A DNA stretch of 64,000 bases, from positions 1,068,001-1,132,000 of the forward strand of contig CM035316.1 of NCBI GenBank assembly GCA_000497125.2, given 5' to 3'. Of the stretch, positions 30,853 to 41,958 are shown piece by piece; the first letter of the stretch is position 1, and the number at the start of each line of letters is the position of its first letter. The DNA is from Spironucleus salmonicida (lineage: Eukaryota > Fornicata > Diplomonadida > Hexamitidae). The position numbers were made by a program, and so were the translations under genes. The notes beneath the pieces were generated by a model. It did no database searches. It saw only the letters and a list, made by a program, of their open reading frames with translations, and was not told where the DNA came from.

Positions 30853-31959
30853 ACCGCCTGCGTCTGGAGATGTATACTTTCTACTACCGTAACTGAGCGA
30901 TCTATTTTTGAAAATTGTCCTGCAAAGCGACTTTAGAAGTGAAATTTGAACTCGTTATGCATCAGAAATTCATTAAAACATCCCCACATGTAGCAGCTTC
31001 AGTTTCAAAATACCAAGTACGAAAATTTTCTCTAGATTTATTGGAGCTTAGTAGGTCAGACTTGATTGATATTAGGTAGTAGTCACTTCTCTAATAGATT
31101 ATTATTCGACAGTATACTAATGGATTAAAATGTAAATAGTTCACCTCTAAGCATACATAAGATAAACTAAGCTGGTCGGTAACCTACCCAAATATACCTG
31201 GACGTGTCTAGACTTCACGTTACTAGTCGCTTACGAATTCATAGTCTATCGGGCAATCTAGATTAACTTGTTACCTACTGATTATTTGAACCTACGCTAA
31301 TCCTAGGCAAAAGGCGTCCATCAATAAATAGTGCTTTCGTTGAGTATCTTTCCAATACCAAAAATTGAAATCTAGCATGATGCTGTGTAAGTAATGCTAG
31401 TATTATGTTCATCAGTAGGGCGTACTACTAACCCTGCTGATAGTTCGTGGGGTTCGCATGACAGTGATTCATTACATTCATTTGGGCTTCCTAGCAAGCA
31501 GAAGATCTTAGGCTGATACAACATATAACTCTATACTTATACAGTTCGATTGCAAAAATGACAACGGAGACTTTAAATCTATCTAGTTTTGATGATATGC
31601 ATTGCTTGTTGTGAGTACGCAGAGGATGACATCACTCATGAATATACGGGCAGTTCTCTCCGAGTTTGCAAACTCCTTCTTTAAAATGTCTGCAAACAGT
31701 TTGTATCTTCGTGGTCTTTACTGTTAGGACTGGATTTAATATTTCTAGGATCTCCTAGTCTGAAAGCTTTTTGTTGATAGGAGCCTAAAAGTTTTTCTTA
31801 AAAGTGGTTTTTTAATATTTATAATCATAAGTCTCATCGTTACTAGAAAATTATATCGTTGCTTCTTCATTAAATGGTAAGTCAATAAGCTCTTACATGT
31901 TTGAAGTGGTAAAGTTATCAAGATTAAATAAAAATTATATAATATTTATTCATAAATTA
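30853..31959. other. 1.1 kb intergenic stretch, no gene seen
   Basis: Moderately AT-rich single-copy sequence between copy C and uL22. TGA codons interrupt every frame within a few dozen codons. No RNA gene recognised. Confidence 0.5.
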
Positions 31960-32457
31960 TCACTCGAGGGCTTTTTCAGCAGCGACACCTTGCTTCTTAG
32001 GAGAAACAATAATCTGACAATGGCAAGGCTGAGAATTGAAAGCAGTAACACGACCATGAGCTCTATATAATCTTCTACGGTGACCAACTGCCTGACCGCA
32101 GAAAGTGTCTAAAACAATAAGATCAGCGTCTTCAACGTTGTGTTGGGCGCGAGCGTGGGCGGCAGCCTGCTTAAGGAGGTCCATAACAATAGCGACAGAC
32201 TTTTCAGGGAAACGACCATGGTTTATTCCCCAGGCCTTTGCTTCAGCATGACGAGAGCATCCACCGTGGAATTTGTAAAAAGGTACAATTTCAGAGTGAT
32301 CAAGAACGTTAGAAAGATATTTCATTGCGCGAGGGATTGACATACCACGGATGGCGAAAAGGGTGTTGTGAGTATTTTTGTAAGAAACTTTACAGGAATC
32401 AACTTTAGCCTTGCCAACCTTATCAGAGCCGGAAACATATGCGTACTTGACGACCAT
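31960..32457 (-). CDS. RPL17: Ribosomal protein uL22 (L17 in eukaryotes), 165 aa
   Basis: Large-subunit protein lining the peptide exit tunnel. MVVKYAYVSGSDKVGKAKVD leads into KVSYKNTHNTLFAIRGMSI, whose conserved AxxIRGM core defines the family start. Next comes the internal CSRHAEAKAWGINHGRFPEKS segment (around residue 68) and the C-terminal tunnel-loop region GRRRLYRAHGRV-like HRRRLYRAHGR, then CHCQIIVSPK. Length is typical of eukaryotic L17. No in-frame TAR; ends GAG-TGA. A CCACTCC element lies 9 bases before the ATG. Confidence 0.95.
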   Translation of the reverse strand: MVVKYAYVSGSDKVGKAKVDSCKVSYKNTHNTLFAIRGMSIPRAMKYLSNVLDHSEIVPFYKFHGGCSRHAEAKAWGINHGRFPEKSVAIVMDLLKQAAAHARAQHNVEDADLIVLDTFCGQAVGHRRRLYRAHGRVTAFNSQPCHCQIIVSPKKQGVAAEKALE

Positions 32458-32466
32458 TTCACGATT

Positions 32467-32473
32467 GGAGTGG
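32467..32473 (-). promoter_or_regulatory. CCACTCC element, uL22 gene
   Basis: CCACTCC on the minus strand, nine bases before the uL22 start; one of the clearest instances of the recurring start-proximal motif at a housekeeping gene. Confidence 0.5.
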
Positions 32474-33058
32474 AAATAGGAATTAAAAATGAAGCAAATA
32501 ATTTATATAATATATATAATTACTTTATATTTTAAAATTAAAATATGTATTAACAAAAGAAATTATTATCAAGTAGTGATTCTAATAATATTTGCTATTT
32601 ACAAGATGAAATTATAGTAACAATGATGTTATACTATTATATAAAAGATTAGTGGATATTACAATAAGAGAAATTTATAGTTAATAAAATAATTACAGTA
32701 TAGTAAATAATAAAAATTAACATTAATAATATTAAAAATATTAATATAGATTAATATTTAATCTATTTCATGCTTTATAACCTATTTAATACGTATTTAG
32801 AAATAGTATTATTTGAAAATTAACCTTAGTATTATAAAAGTATTAATACGTTTGCTACAGAGAATTATTTAGTAAAATATGTATAGAAATGACGGTTTCA
32901 TATATTCTTATTGATAGAATAATTTTTAATTATACTGCATCTGATATTATTTGACTAAAATTTATAGTAACAAGATATTATAAAATTAACTCATATCAAA
33001 ATAATTATTACACAGATTGTACGCTTTGATTATAAGAGAAAGTTAATTTCCTTAACTT
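32474..33058. other. AT-rich intergenic region
   Basis: Divergent promoter region between uL22 and the 569-residue gene. Very AT-rich with TATA-like runs; no gene seen. Confidence 0.5.
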
Positions 33059-34768
33059 ATGGCAAATTCTATAATAGTAGCTACAAATGAAGCTTATTTA
33101 AAAGAATATGTCAATTAGTCATATACGTATGGCAATGTTGGCTAACTGAATAGTATTCTTTTAAATGAAGGTTTTACTATAGGACAATTAGAAGACGGTT
33201 TATCAGGTTATAGTAGCAGTAATATAAGTTTTCTTATCCTGCCACTTATTGATTGCTCGTTTAACAACCAGAATGTTCACGAGTATTTATAAATTATACC
33301 AGATTTTAAGTAGTTTTCCAACCAAAATCTTGATACAGATTAGATTTTAGCATTTTCTACCTTAGTTTAGAATAATTTCAACCTGAGAAGTGCATATAAT
33401 GAAACTTTGCTGGGTTCGTTATGTTACTCCTAAACAAAATTACTTAATCCTGATTTTTAAATTATATCCACTGTATTTAATCAGCTAGGCTAGCTTTTTG
33501 TTGAAAATATCCCGATATCATCAGTTTAGTTGAGTGGTTAGAAATTCAGTGGTTCTGAAGGTTTTGTTTCCTTGGCTATAGGATCTGGTACATAGCCTTA
33601 TCTTGGTGAAGCTGATATCATGCAGTCGGCAATGGGATATTACTTTATTACAGCGGCAATTCAGTCTGTCTTCAAGAATATCTCCATTATAGTGGGTTAG
33701 TAAATTTTATAGGAAATTAGCTTTTACACCCCAAAAATATTCAAGGATGGCCAAGCCCTAAATACCATCACATTCACGAACTTACTGAAAATTATGGAGT
33801 TCAGCCCAGAAAAAACTTTTCCAAATCCAAACTCAGATTTCCTAGTAGTTATGGGAATTAAAAATATGAGTAATCTCACCCCTAGTTCAACATAATTTGC
33901 AAATAGATTCCCAGGAATGTAATTCGCCAGCTAGCAGTTGGTCATAGTGTTTCGGTGCTTCGATTGCAACGATACGGTGGAACCAACGTTAGAAGAAGTT
34001 GGGGCAACGCTAGTGTCATAGGCTTAAATGAAACAACTAGATGGCTATACTATTTTTGTTAGTTTTACCAATGGATAAAGAGAAGAAAGTTTTTACGTTG
34101 CAACTATTGGAAGTGGGAAAAATGAAATTTACAAGACTATGTATCGAACCATGGCAAATTTCAATATGATGACACCCTCAGAAATTCAGATTACTGTTTG
34201 CAAATAGCTTTCTATAGGGAGAGTAATGATAGGATAGTGCCATGCGCCACCTCCATAGGACTTTCGGATAGCAGTTTATAATATGGGATTTATAAATGAT
34301 ATTTATGTTAGAATGTTATCTGATACACTGATTTCTGTGAATGAAAAGATATACTTTGAAGTAATACCCTCTAGTACAGGAAACTTTAGCATCAGCATAT
34401 CTTGCACTTATTTATACTAGAACAATTTTATACTTTTGGGCTTCTCATCACTTGTTAAACATAAGCTACGTTTAAAGTTTTTGTAGAATCAGGGAAGTCT
34501 AGGAATATGCAAAATAATAGTCTGCCCAACGGAATATCTAGTTAACGACATCTTAGTTCCTATCCCGACAGATAAAATTAATAAATCCGGAGTATATTCT
34601 AGTTTATGTGGAACTACCGACAGCTTTTCTGTAGAGAAATAAATAGTTGGTATGACATTTTTCTTTTGCTTTAGCGTTTATGGAGTTTTCTTAGTTTCGT
34701 ATTTTGCTATACTTTAGATCGTACACAAGAGGCAAGAAGTGCTAACAAGCAAAATTAATTAATACTGA
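33059..34768 (+). CDS. Large TM-anchored protein of unknown family (569 aa)
   Basis: A 570-codon frame with about 30 in-frame TAA/TAG codons and no TGA until the end, one of the best demonstrations of the code in the window. Starts MANSIIVATNEAYLKEY. The long N-terminal part is Ser/Asn/Gln/Phe/Ile-rich with beta-like segments and repeated Phe-Asn-Gln patterns. A single strongly hydrophobic segment near the C-terminus (about residues 530-552, MTFFFCFSVYGVFLVSYFAIL) is followed by a basic tail HKRQEVLTSKINQY. This gives a large outer or lumenal domain and a short cytosolic tail. No clear N-terminal signal peptide. Several Cys appear in the distal half. Family not recognised. It precedes the polytopic gene at 34812 by 43 bases on the same strand. 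Confidence 0.8.
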
Positions 34769-34811
34769 TTTTATGGTATTATAATAGTGATAGAAATAGT
34801 TACCACTTCAA

Positions 34812-35540
34812 ATGAATCTCTCTCTTAGTATATTGGTTGATTTGTGGACGAAAACGTTGGGGTACCAAATCGCAATTCCTTTGCTAGCAGTCTGCTACAT
34901 TGCATTTTATACTCTTAAAATGTACCAGACACCCCCAGGTTCTCTGTCATTGCGATCTTCTCGCAGCACTTCGATCTTTGCATCCCTGCTATAATTTGGT
35001 GGATTATTTGTGGCTCTCGGGCTACTAATTCAACTTCCATCCTTCTATGTTATGTTTGTAGCGTACTTTATTCAATTCTTGGTTTATATATTTGGGTCTG
35101 TCATGTTTCTTGGCACAAAGACTCCTCGGTTTTGCTGCTCAAAGAATATTACAAATAGCAGAATACTGCGCATTCTGATTGTCATACAGCATATCTTGCT
35201 TGGGGTTTTGAGCACGGCTGCTGTTCTGTTAGCTGGAGCCGATGTAAGCCCAGAGACTATACATCAGTATTAAAATAGCAAAAGTTTTGAAAATTGCTAC
35301 AAATGCCTCGTTGGTGGTACATTTTATATTGTCATGATTCATTTCATTGGGGGCATTGAAGAAGCTATTTGGTACCTTGTGTGGATAAAGCGCGATGAGA
35401 GTATTGGATAGCGCAGGAAGGTGATTGTTTGGGAAGACTCAAATGGGATCATTACGGAGTATAGTTACGACTAGAGCAGTGAAAACATTGCTTGGCTCTC
35501 ACTTAACAAAACTTTACATCATCTTTTTTATATTCATTGA
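34812..35540 (+). CDS. Polytopic membrane protein, unknown family (242 aa)
   Basis: Starts MNLSLSILVDLWTKTLGY and reads through several TAR codons to CAT-TGA. Hydrophobic segments lie near residues 18-33, 62-80, 83-99, 118-140 and 158-176, suggesting four or five TM helices. The C-terminal ~55 residues are soluble (WIKRDESIGQRRKVIVWEDSNG). A CCSKNITNS loop sits between TM3 and TM4. Family not recognised; the arrangement could suit a small receptor-like or transporter-like protein. Its last 42 bases overlap the 3' end of the convergent transporter gene. Confidence 0.7.
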
Positions 35541-36746
35541 CGCCCCTACACCGCATATTACCACGCTAACGCCGATACATAGTCCTATGGCAATCTTACG
35601 AGTTACGCGAATACTTTCTACGGTGGTACCCTCCTGTACCTAAACTGGAGCCTCATTGCTGATATGCGAGCCTCTGTCATTTGTATTGAGCTCTTCTAGC
35701 GCCTATTGAGCCTCAAGCATAACATTCTGATTACTCGGTCCACTACTCATGTGATAAGTGCATCCCTGATCCGAAGTCGCAACTACAATTGATCGCGTCC
35801 TAAATATACTGGGAGTTCTAGGGTGGACCTCGCCGAAGCTCTTCCTATCATGGCCAAACATCCGAATGGTTAGAGCCCTTGCGCGCTCTACCGGCATGAT
35901 ATGAGCTAAAATAGGTACCATTAGAGGATCTACTACATGCATTGCGTCATTTTCTGCATCAGCATGCTAGTTCTAGCTCCTCAGCTGTGGAAGTTTTAGG
36001 GAAAATATGAACGGAAGATAGAAGACGTACACAAAGCCGCTCAGCGAAGCAAATATTGCAAAAATAACGACAATATTTTCGTAAACTGCCGCCAGGGCAA
36101 AACTAAACACGACAAAAAGACTGCTAATGAGCAATGCCCATAATTAGCCCTTTTTATCATTTATAGACATGCCATATTACGCGAGAAGAGTCTCTTTTAT
36201 AGGAAAAATAACTAGTGGGAACGAGATTGTAACGACTAGGCCATAGAGGAGACCAAGAATGTTAAAATATATAAAATTACACTCCCCAATGTTCACGAAT
36301 ATATTGTTAGAAATTTTAGTACCGAACATAATTGCTCCCATGTACCCTACACAAAGATAAAAAATCGTTCCAAACGTTGCTGCTATCCAAGCTGAAATTT
36401 TGACAGTCTGTTTCTTGAAGATCGCTGGGCCTTATACAGAGTTTAGCAAAGAAGGAATAGCATTATACGAACCAAAATTCGATTAAATTGACGGGATATA
36501 CATCAAAAAAAGTAACACAGCTTGACCTGGGGATTGTTCTGGTAAAATATTAATATGATAACTCCCGTTCTCACAGATACTTTATTTAGAAAATCTAATG
36601 AAAAAGATAGTGGCTATCGAAATAACAGTAACAAAAATTATTAGGGTCGATATTGAGCTTACTTTAGCCAAAATATACATCTTGGAAATAAGAGTAAGTT
36701 GAAAGACAATGAAGAACGAAATAACAATTTTTACCCAGATTATGTT
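35499..36746 (-). pseudogene. 5'-incomplete AAAP amino-acid transporter
   Basis: On the minus strand with TAR read as Gln, this frame gives the C-terminal two thirds of an amino acid/auxin permease-type transporter. It includes NFGSYNAIPSLLNSVQGP, the family's central 'F-x-x-N' helix, then FYLCVGYMGAIMFGTKISN and six further hydrophobic helices. A 100-residue soluble loop follows (HDRKSFGEVHPRTPS), then a last TM (ICGVGA region) and AAG-TGA. Helices 1-4 with the usual GxGIL motif are missing. The frame stays open upstream but has no ATG before 36680. Either the 5' exon is elsewhere, the gene is truncated, or translation starts internally. Compare the intact relative at 46878-48329. Confidence 0.65.
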
Positions 36747-37267
36747 GAGTTATAATATGATATTTATTGAAAGATTAATAATATTAGATTAAAATTATAC
36801 CTGTTAAAATAGAAAGCAGTGTTTAATTAGATGAGTCTAGTTACTTGAAATATTATTAATTTGTTATTATTATATAATATAATAGTATAATGGATTATAT
36901 ATAACTCGCATGTATCAAAAATTATTTTCATGATAATTTTTATAGCTTAATCAGCAATCAAATTCCATATTTTCTAAACCTTATAAAGTATGCTTAAATT
37001 TAAGTCTATACTATTACTAGATCTATGTGTGTATAGCCCATTATTATGTTACTCAGAGAGCTGGGGTGTATCTATAACGTCCATTACACAATGGTTTATT
37101 CTGTTACATGCCATAAGAACTTCAAATTCACCAATAGTAATTTTATCACGCATAGCATTATATAAGTCTTCTAGCTTACTGCTATACATACAAGTGCCAA
37201 TAATAAAAGAAAGGGACTTAGTACTATTTATATTATTTTCGTAAGGATTATTTTAATGCTTTCTCAT
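36503..37267 (-). other. Coding-like open frame upstream of AAAP remnant
   Basis: From an ATG at 37267 the frame reads MRKHQNNPYENNIN, then segments that look like genuine protein (SKLEDLYNAMRDKITIGEF, VMDVIDTPQLSEQ), with several TAR codons. After about 110 codons it becomes Ile/Tyr/Asn-rich and overlaps the transporter remnant in another frame before TGA at 36503. The first third may be a real small gene or an exon; the distal part is probably not translated. Unrecognised. Confidence 0.3.
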
Positions 37268-37426
37268 AAAGTTAAATATCCTAAAAATGATGAAATATCA
37301 AAATCTTTTATCATATCTATAGTTGTTTCTTTGCAATCGTTTTATACTCTGATTTTTAAGAGTAATTATGTTTATGAGTAATTACGTAAAAATTTGAATC
37401 ATAATATATTCTTTTTAGTACATCAT

Positions 37427-37699
37427 TCATACTATACTGCTCTAAAAGAGATATTACAAAGTGAGTTCGGATTATTGATATGAGAACTAATATTAAGCTT
37501 ACCTATTAAAATAAAAGATAAAGTAGTTGTGCGATTTTTATTCATAAATGCATGTCTAGTAATTATTTTAGTTTGGTTGCAGTTTACGCTTTATGTGTAT
37601 ATCCTGATGAGGCACAGGAACTCTGGTTCCAATACTGTAAGGAGGATTTATAACATTCACAAAAAGTAATTTTGGTTTATGGTTTGTAAATATTTCCAT
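37427..37699 (-). CDS. Unknown small protein (90 aa)
   Basis: MEIFTNHKPKLLFVNVINPP, then YSIGTRVPVPHQDIHIKRKL and a Gln/Tyr/Ser-rich C-terminal half with many TAR codons, ending GTA-TGA. The first half looks like a well-ordered beta-rich peptide; the second half is low-complexity. Frame open upstream for ~20 codons without ATG. Not recognised. A GTAAGC within the second half could be a splice donor, in which case the protein would continue differently. Confidence 0.4.
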
Positions 37700-37841
37700 A
37701 ATTTTGTTATACTTCCTAGGAAAAAGTGCTTATTAAGAGTTACAGTGATAAACTTTCAGTCATATTTTTTTTAAAATTAAATTCAAACTTTTAATGCGAT
37801 TCCGAGATCGACTACTTTCGATTTATTAGTACCCTTCCAAA

Positions 37842-38708
37842 ATGAATGAATTTATTTTATCAACTGGATAAGAAAGTTTTGAATCTTTCAAACGAAGTGA
37901 GTACAAATTCTCGACTTCAGACCATAGTACCTCAACTTTCACTTTTACATCACTCGAATCTCTTTCCGTGGCCATTGACCTTGGAGGTATGACTATTCCG
38001 GCTCAGAAAAATATGTTTAAAACGAAATTAGACGAAGATTAAGTGGAGATACAACTGATGAATACCTCAGCTTCTTTTATCACTCATTTTAATGGAAAAT
38101 TCACATATATATTTTCAAATTAAATAGCTGAGATCAAGCAAGCCCTCACCTAATGTAGCGGCACAAAACCAGAAAACAAAGATAAACATTAACGTAATGT
38201 TAAGAAAAATAATAATGAAGTAGTTCACAATGAAGTCTCTCTCAATGATAGGGAAGATAATTTGATTATCCAGAAGAGGGAATCAAGTGCTAATAGAAAG
38301 TAGCAGTAAGATACACATATTACGCATGAATTAAAAACTACATTATAAAAAAAATAATACAGTCAAGACAAAACTCCTGTGATAGAATCTCCAGTATAGG
38401 TAGCAATCATCAGCATAGACGCACCTAAATATAAAGAACGAAAACCTAAAAAATAATTAATTAAAGAATAGCCAAAGTAGATAGACCCCATAGAAAAATT
38501 CTAATTACCAGCTGAATTTGTTCTTACCGTGTCTGAAGTAGAGTTTCTAGAAATATAGAGACTTTTAGACAACTGTAGCAACTTGGCTGGTGCATCCAAC
38601 TTCTTCAAAATCCCGGTTACGAAGCTTAAACAATATGAAGTCTTAAGTTAGATGACCTTAAATGATCGCCTGGAGAAGTTCGGATTTGAGAAGGAGTTGG
38701 CATAGTGA
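37842..38708 (+). CDS. Unknown hydrophilic protein (288 aa)
   Basis: A 289-codon frame with about 17 TAR codons read as Gln, ending TAG-TGA. N-terminal ~115 residues form an ordered-looking Ser/Thr/Phe-rich domain (SVAIDLGGMTIPAQKNMFK, ASFITHFNGKFTYIF). The middle 110 residues are charged and low-complexity (KKNNNEVVHNEVS, ERKPKKQLIKEQPK). The C-terminal 65 residues look folded again (VLTVSEVEFLEIQRLLDN, KLKQYEVLSQMTLND). Two ordered ends joined by a disordered linker; no TM or signal. Family not recognised. Confidence 0.7.
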
Positions 38709-39384
38709 ATGTTATTTTTCTCTCGCTAGTCCGTATAATTTATGCATGATGGCTTGTGTGTGCATTCATGTATAGAAAACACCCTAGAGTATCCAGAAAC
38801 CAATATCAGATGAGTACTCCAGATCTGTGAGATTCCATTAATGTGTCGTTCCTGCTAGAGTAAAAGGCCCAGCTGGATATAATATCTCTGCAAATAAACA
38901 TTATCAGCTTCTGATTTTTACTCCCCTCCAACGTCAGACTCATAGCCTAAGGTAGGCTCATTATGCTGTAATTCCATTTAGCTCTCCGTTTTTGTAGGCC
39001 ATCCAGGTTCATTCGTATGTATGGGATGCCAATAGGATGCAGCAGGCGGCACTACTGAGTGGATTCACTACAATACTTTCTCAAGAGAATGTGGATGCCC
39101 ATGATATAGCTGCGCGTAACATCAATTTCCTCATTGTACCTCCTAGAAATTTCCACTAGAACTGGTAGGGTAGAAGCGCAGCTTACGACCAGATTGCGAG
39201 TATAAAGAACGCGACTCCTCTTACTCCCATGGATGTATCAAGAAAACCCTGGCAACATCATTGGCAACTCTATTATTAACAATCTATTATTTCAGACTAT
39301 ATTACAATAGGCTCACCATGGATCGTTTACAGATCCTAGTACGATCAGGAACTACGCAACTAATCAACAGTATCTCCATAAACA
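38709..39384. other. Unassigned region with one long uncertain frame
   Basis: A plus-strand frame opens at ATG 38749 (MACVCIHVQKTPQ) and is free of TGA to 40008. Beyond 39385 it is antisense to the Cys-rich gene, where openness is expected. The unique part (about 210 codons) has a His/Gln/Ser composition with segments such as HSYVWDANRMQQAALLSGF and NFLIVPPRNF that could be genuine, but it is not recognised and has no convincing 3' end. Confidence 0.3.
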
Positions 39385-40896
39385 TCACTCAATCATAGAA
39401 GCAATACTGACTTCGCTGAACTAGCTGTAGTACTTGGAGTCCACCACTAGCTCCTCTTGTATATCCTAACCATTCCCTCTTGCAGCCCTCTTCTTCATTA
39501 CAACTACTATCAAAATTACCAAAGCCCCAACTAAACCAAGCACCCCCAGCACAATTCCAACGATAGCTCCAACCTGTAAACCCAGGACGCAGACACCATT
39601 AACCGCCCTGTATCCACTCAGGCACTCCGAGCAGCTCCCGTTCTTATCAATGGCAAAATCCCCTATACACCCCGCACACGCGTTTAATCCGCATTTAAAG
39701 CAGTTCTCGAGTCTCTCACCACAAAAGCATTACCCAACGGACCCGTCCTAACGTTGCTCGCAGAAGCTGAGTTCCTCACGCGCAGCGCAAAAGAACCCTA
39801 AAACGCGATCTGCACAACTAGGGACGCACGCAGCGCCCTCGAAGTGGAATCCATCCAGGCAGGCGGAGCATGATCCCTCCCTACACGTCAGGCAGTTCTA
39901 GGAACGCCCACAGCTGCACGGCTCTGCCTGCCCATCACCTCCGCATACCGCGCTGACGCCCGGCGCCGCGCAGTAGAAATTATCGGCCAAATGATCGCAA
40001 ATCGGTGAATTGCACCCACTATCGCCGCCCCGGAAGCCAGAAATACACCCCACGCACACTCCATTTCCGCACATCAGGCAGTTCTTCAGAGCACCGCACT
40101 CGCATGGAACGTCCTGAAAACGGCAATCCTGGCACACCCCGCCCTCCAAGAACTGCCCGTTCGCGCAGCTCAGACACGCCGTTATATCACATGTTTTGCA
40201 GCCCACGCAGAGCTCGCAGACGCCCCCAGCGCTGCAAAATTCGCCCTCTATACACTCTCCAGCGCCGTCGGAGCACTTCCTCAAGCACACCTTTCCCACC
40301 AAACTGCTCCCCTCCTGGCAGACCAAACAGCCCTCAGAGTTGCAATTCGCGCAGCGCTCGCCGCAGCGGCAGCCGACGGTATGCTTATCGCACGATTAGC
40401 ATATATTTTCCGCTTCTTTTTCGATTTTGCAGAATTGCCCGAAGGCGCAGGAAACGCTGTTCTGGCACTGGTCGATGACGCAGCGGCCGGCCTTCGGGGA
40501 CGCGAATTTGGCGCAGGAGGCGCATGCCGTTCCGCTACAGCTCTGGCAGTTCGCTTGCAGGGCGCCAGTGCAGTTGCAGGCGCAGTTCGGGGTCATGCGC
40601 ACGCAGGACTGGCACGCGTACGCGCTGCTCCCCTCGAGGTCGCAGAAAAAGCCCGGGAGGCACGCGGCAGAGGAGCCATTTTTGCAGTCGTTTTCGACGC
40701 ATTTCGTGCCGACGAGTTAGAAGCCGAAGAGGCACTCAGTGCACGTTTGGGCGTCGCTGCAGATCGTGCAATTTTCGAACAGAGACGGGGAATTCGGGTT
40801 CAGTGAGCAGTTGCAGGCTCCATTTAGCGTCATGCGCTCGCAGCTCTCGCAGACGTCTAGTTTTGCGTTATAAAACATCGCCAATGAGCAGTCCAT
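39385..40896 (-). CDS. Cysteine-rich single-TM surface-type protein (503 aa)
   Basis: Starts MDCSLAMFYNAKLDVCESC and then runs through ~430 residues of densely spaced Cys, many as CxxC (CQSC, CTIC, CASC, CKTC, CSAC). These form repeating EGF/furin-like units with Gly-rich ends (CVGCISGFRGGD, CSACLDGFHFEG). A hydrophobic segment (about residues 448-470, VGAIVGIVLGVLGLVGALV) precedes KKRAARG and a ~30-residue tail ending SMIE-TGA. This is the layout of diplomonad VSP/high-cysteine membrane proteins, but the CRGKA-type VSP tail is absent. No signal peptide follows the ATG behind the CCACTCC element, which is odd for a surface protein. More GC-rich than its neighbours. Likely function: surface coat or secretory-pathway protein. 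Confidence 0.85.
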
Positions 40897-41958
40897 TTTT
40901 GTGGAGTGGTTAAATTATCAATATTTATAAAATAAACATATAATAATAGTTTTTGTGGTTTTAGTTTGTGGTTTAAGAGTAGAGATGTGGGGCAGAAATA
41001 GTAAAAAATGCAAAACGTTTTTCTTGAAAATTGAGTTAAAAGTAGGTTAAATCATGAATAGGAGAGATGAGGTTTTTCTTGCAAAATGGATGATATTAGA
41101 TATAAATACAAATATATGGTTACCGGAAAATTAAAAATATAGGTAAATGTTAAAAATTTAATATTTAGAGTAATTTATGTATAATAATTAATTAATTGGA
41201 ACTTTTATTAGCAGGTGATAAAATCTGACAGTCGCCTTAGTGCTGATTTGAGAGTAAGGATAAATAAAGTTGAACACGATAGGAAACTTATGGACATGGG
41301 TAATATTACTGCTGAAAGAATGCAGATTAATTTTATTTGTATTCTTGTGTAGAGACACCGGATTTTTTAACATATTTATCGTGTGAGTGTTAAGGTACAA
41401 AAAAGAAGTAAAAATTTATAGGGTTTTATTTTATCAGATTTTATATTAAGTGTACAATTATATTTATAAATAATTTATTTCTACGTACGTATTTTTCGAT
41501 AAGTATTATTTTCAATTTTAGATAATCCTAATATTTTAAATTATTTTCTTGAACAATAATTTTTGTAACAATTTATTATTATATGTTATATTTAGTTATA
41601 AAGTATACGCTGATTTATTAATTTTCTTGAGTATATCGAATATATATGTGCTATGTTATTATTTCAAATATTTGTTTAACTGTAATTTTAATTAAACTTC
41701 ATTAAGATGTAAACTATGTTATCAACATATAATTTATTATAAAATAACAACCTGTCGTACAATTTACACTGCTCCGGTAATTTTCATTACTACTTAGGTA
41801 CATATAAAAGGATAAATAAACTGTACGACAATATTAAACGTATATATTTTTATTTTACTAAAATAAGCAGGGAGATGAATTAAACTTAATATACAATGTA
41901 ATATTTTATCTTATAATACTACTTAACTAAATTTAAAATAATTTCATTTCTTTATAAA
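40897..41958. other. AT-rich intergenic region, no convincing gene
   Basis: Contains the Cys-rich gene's promoter at its left end. A minus-strand frame is open from about 41400 to 40919, but its product is Ile/Phe/Asn/Tyr-rich with low-G composition, which produces chance openness under a TGA-only code. Confidence 0.4.
40903..40909 (-). promoter_or_regulatory. CCACTCC element, Cys-rich protein gene
   Basis: CCACTCC on the minus strand, six bases before the ATG; supports the chosen start although no signal peptide follows. Confidence 0.5.

Noticed and set aside
40919-41400. Minus-strand frame of about 160 codons upstream of the Cys-rich gene
   Set aside because: Ile/Phe/Asn-rich translation of G-poor DNA, covering the promoter of a real gene.
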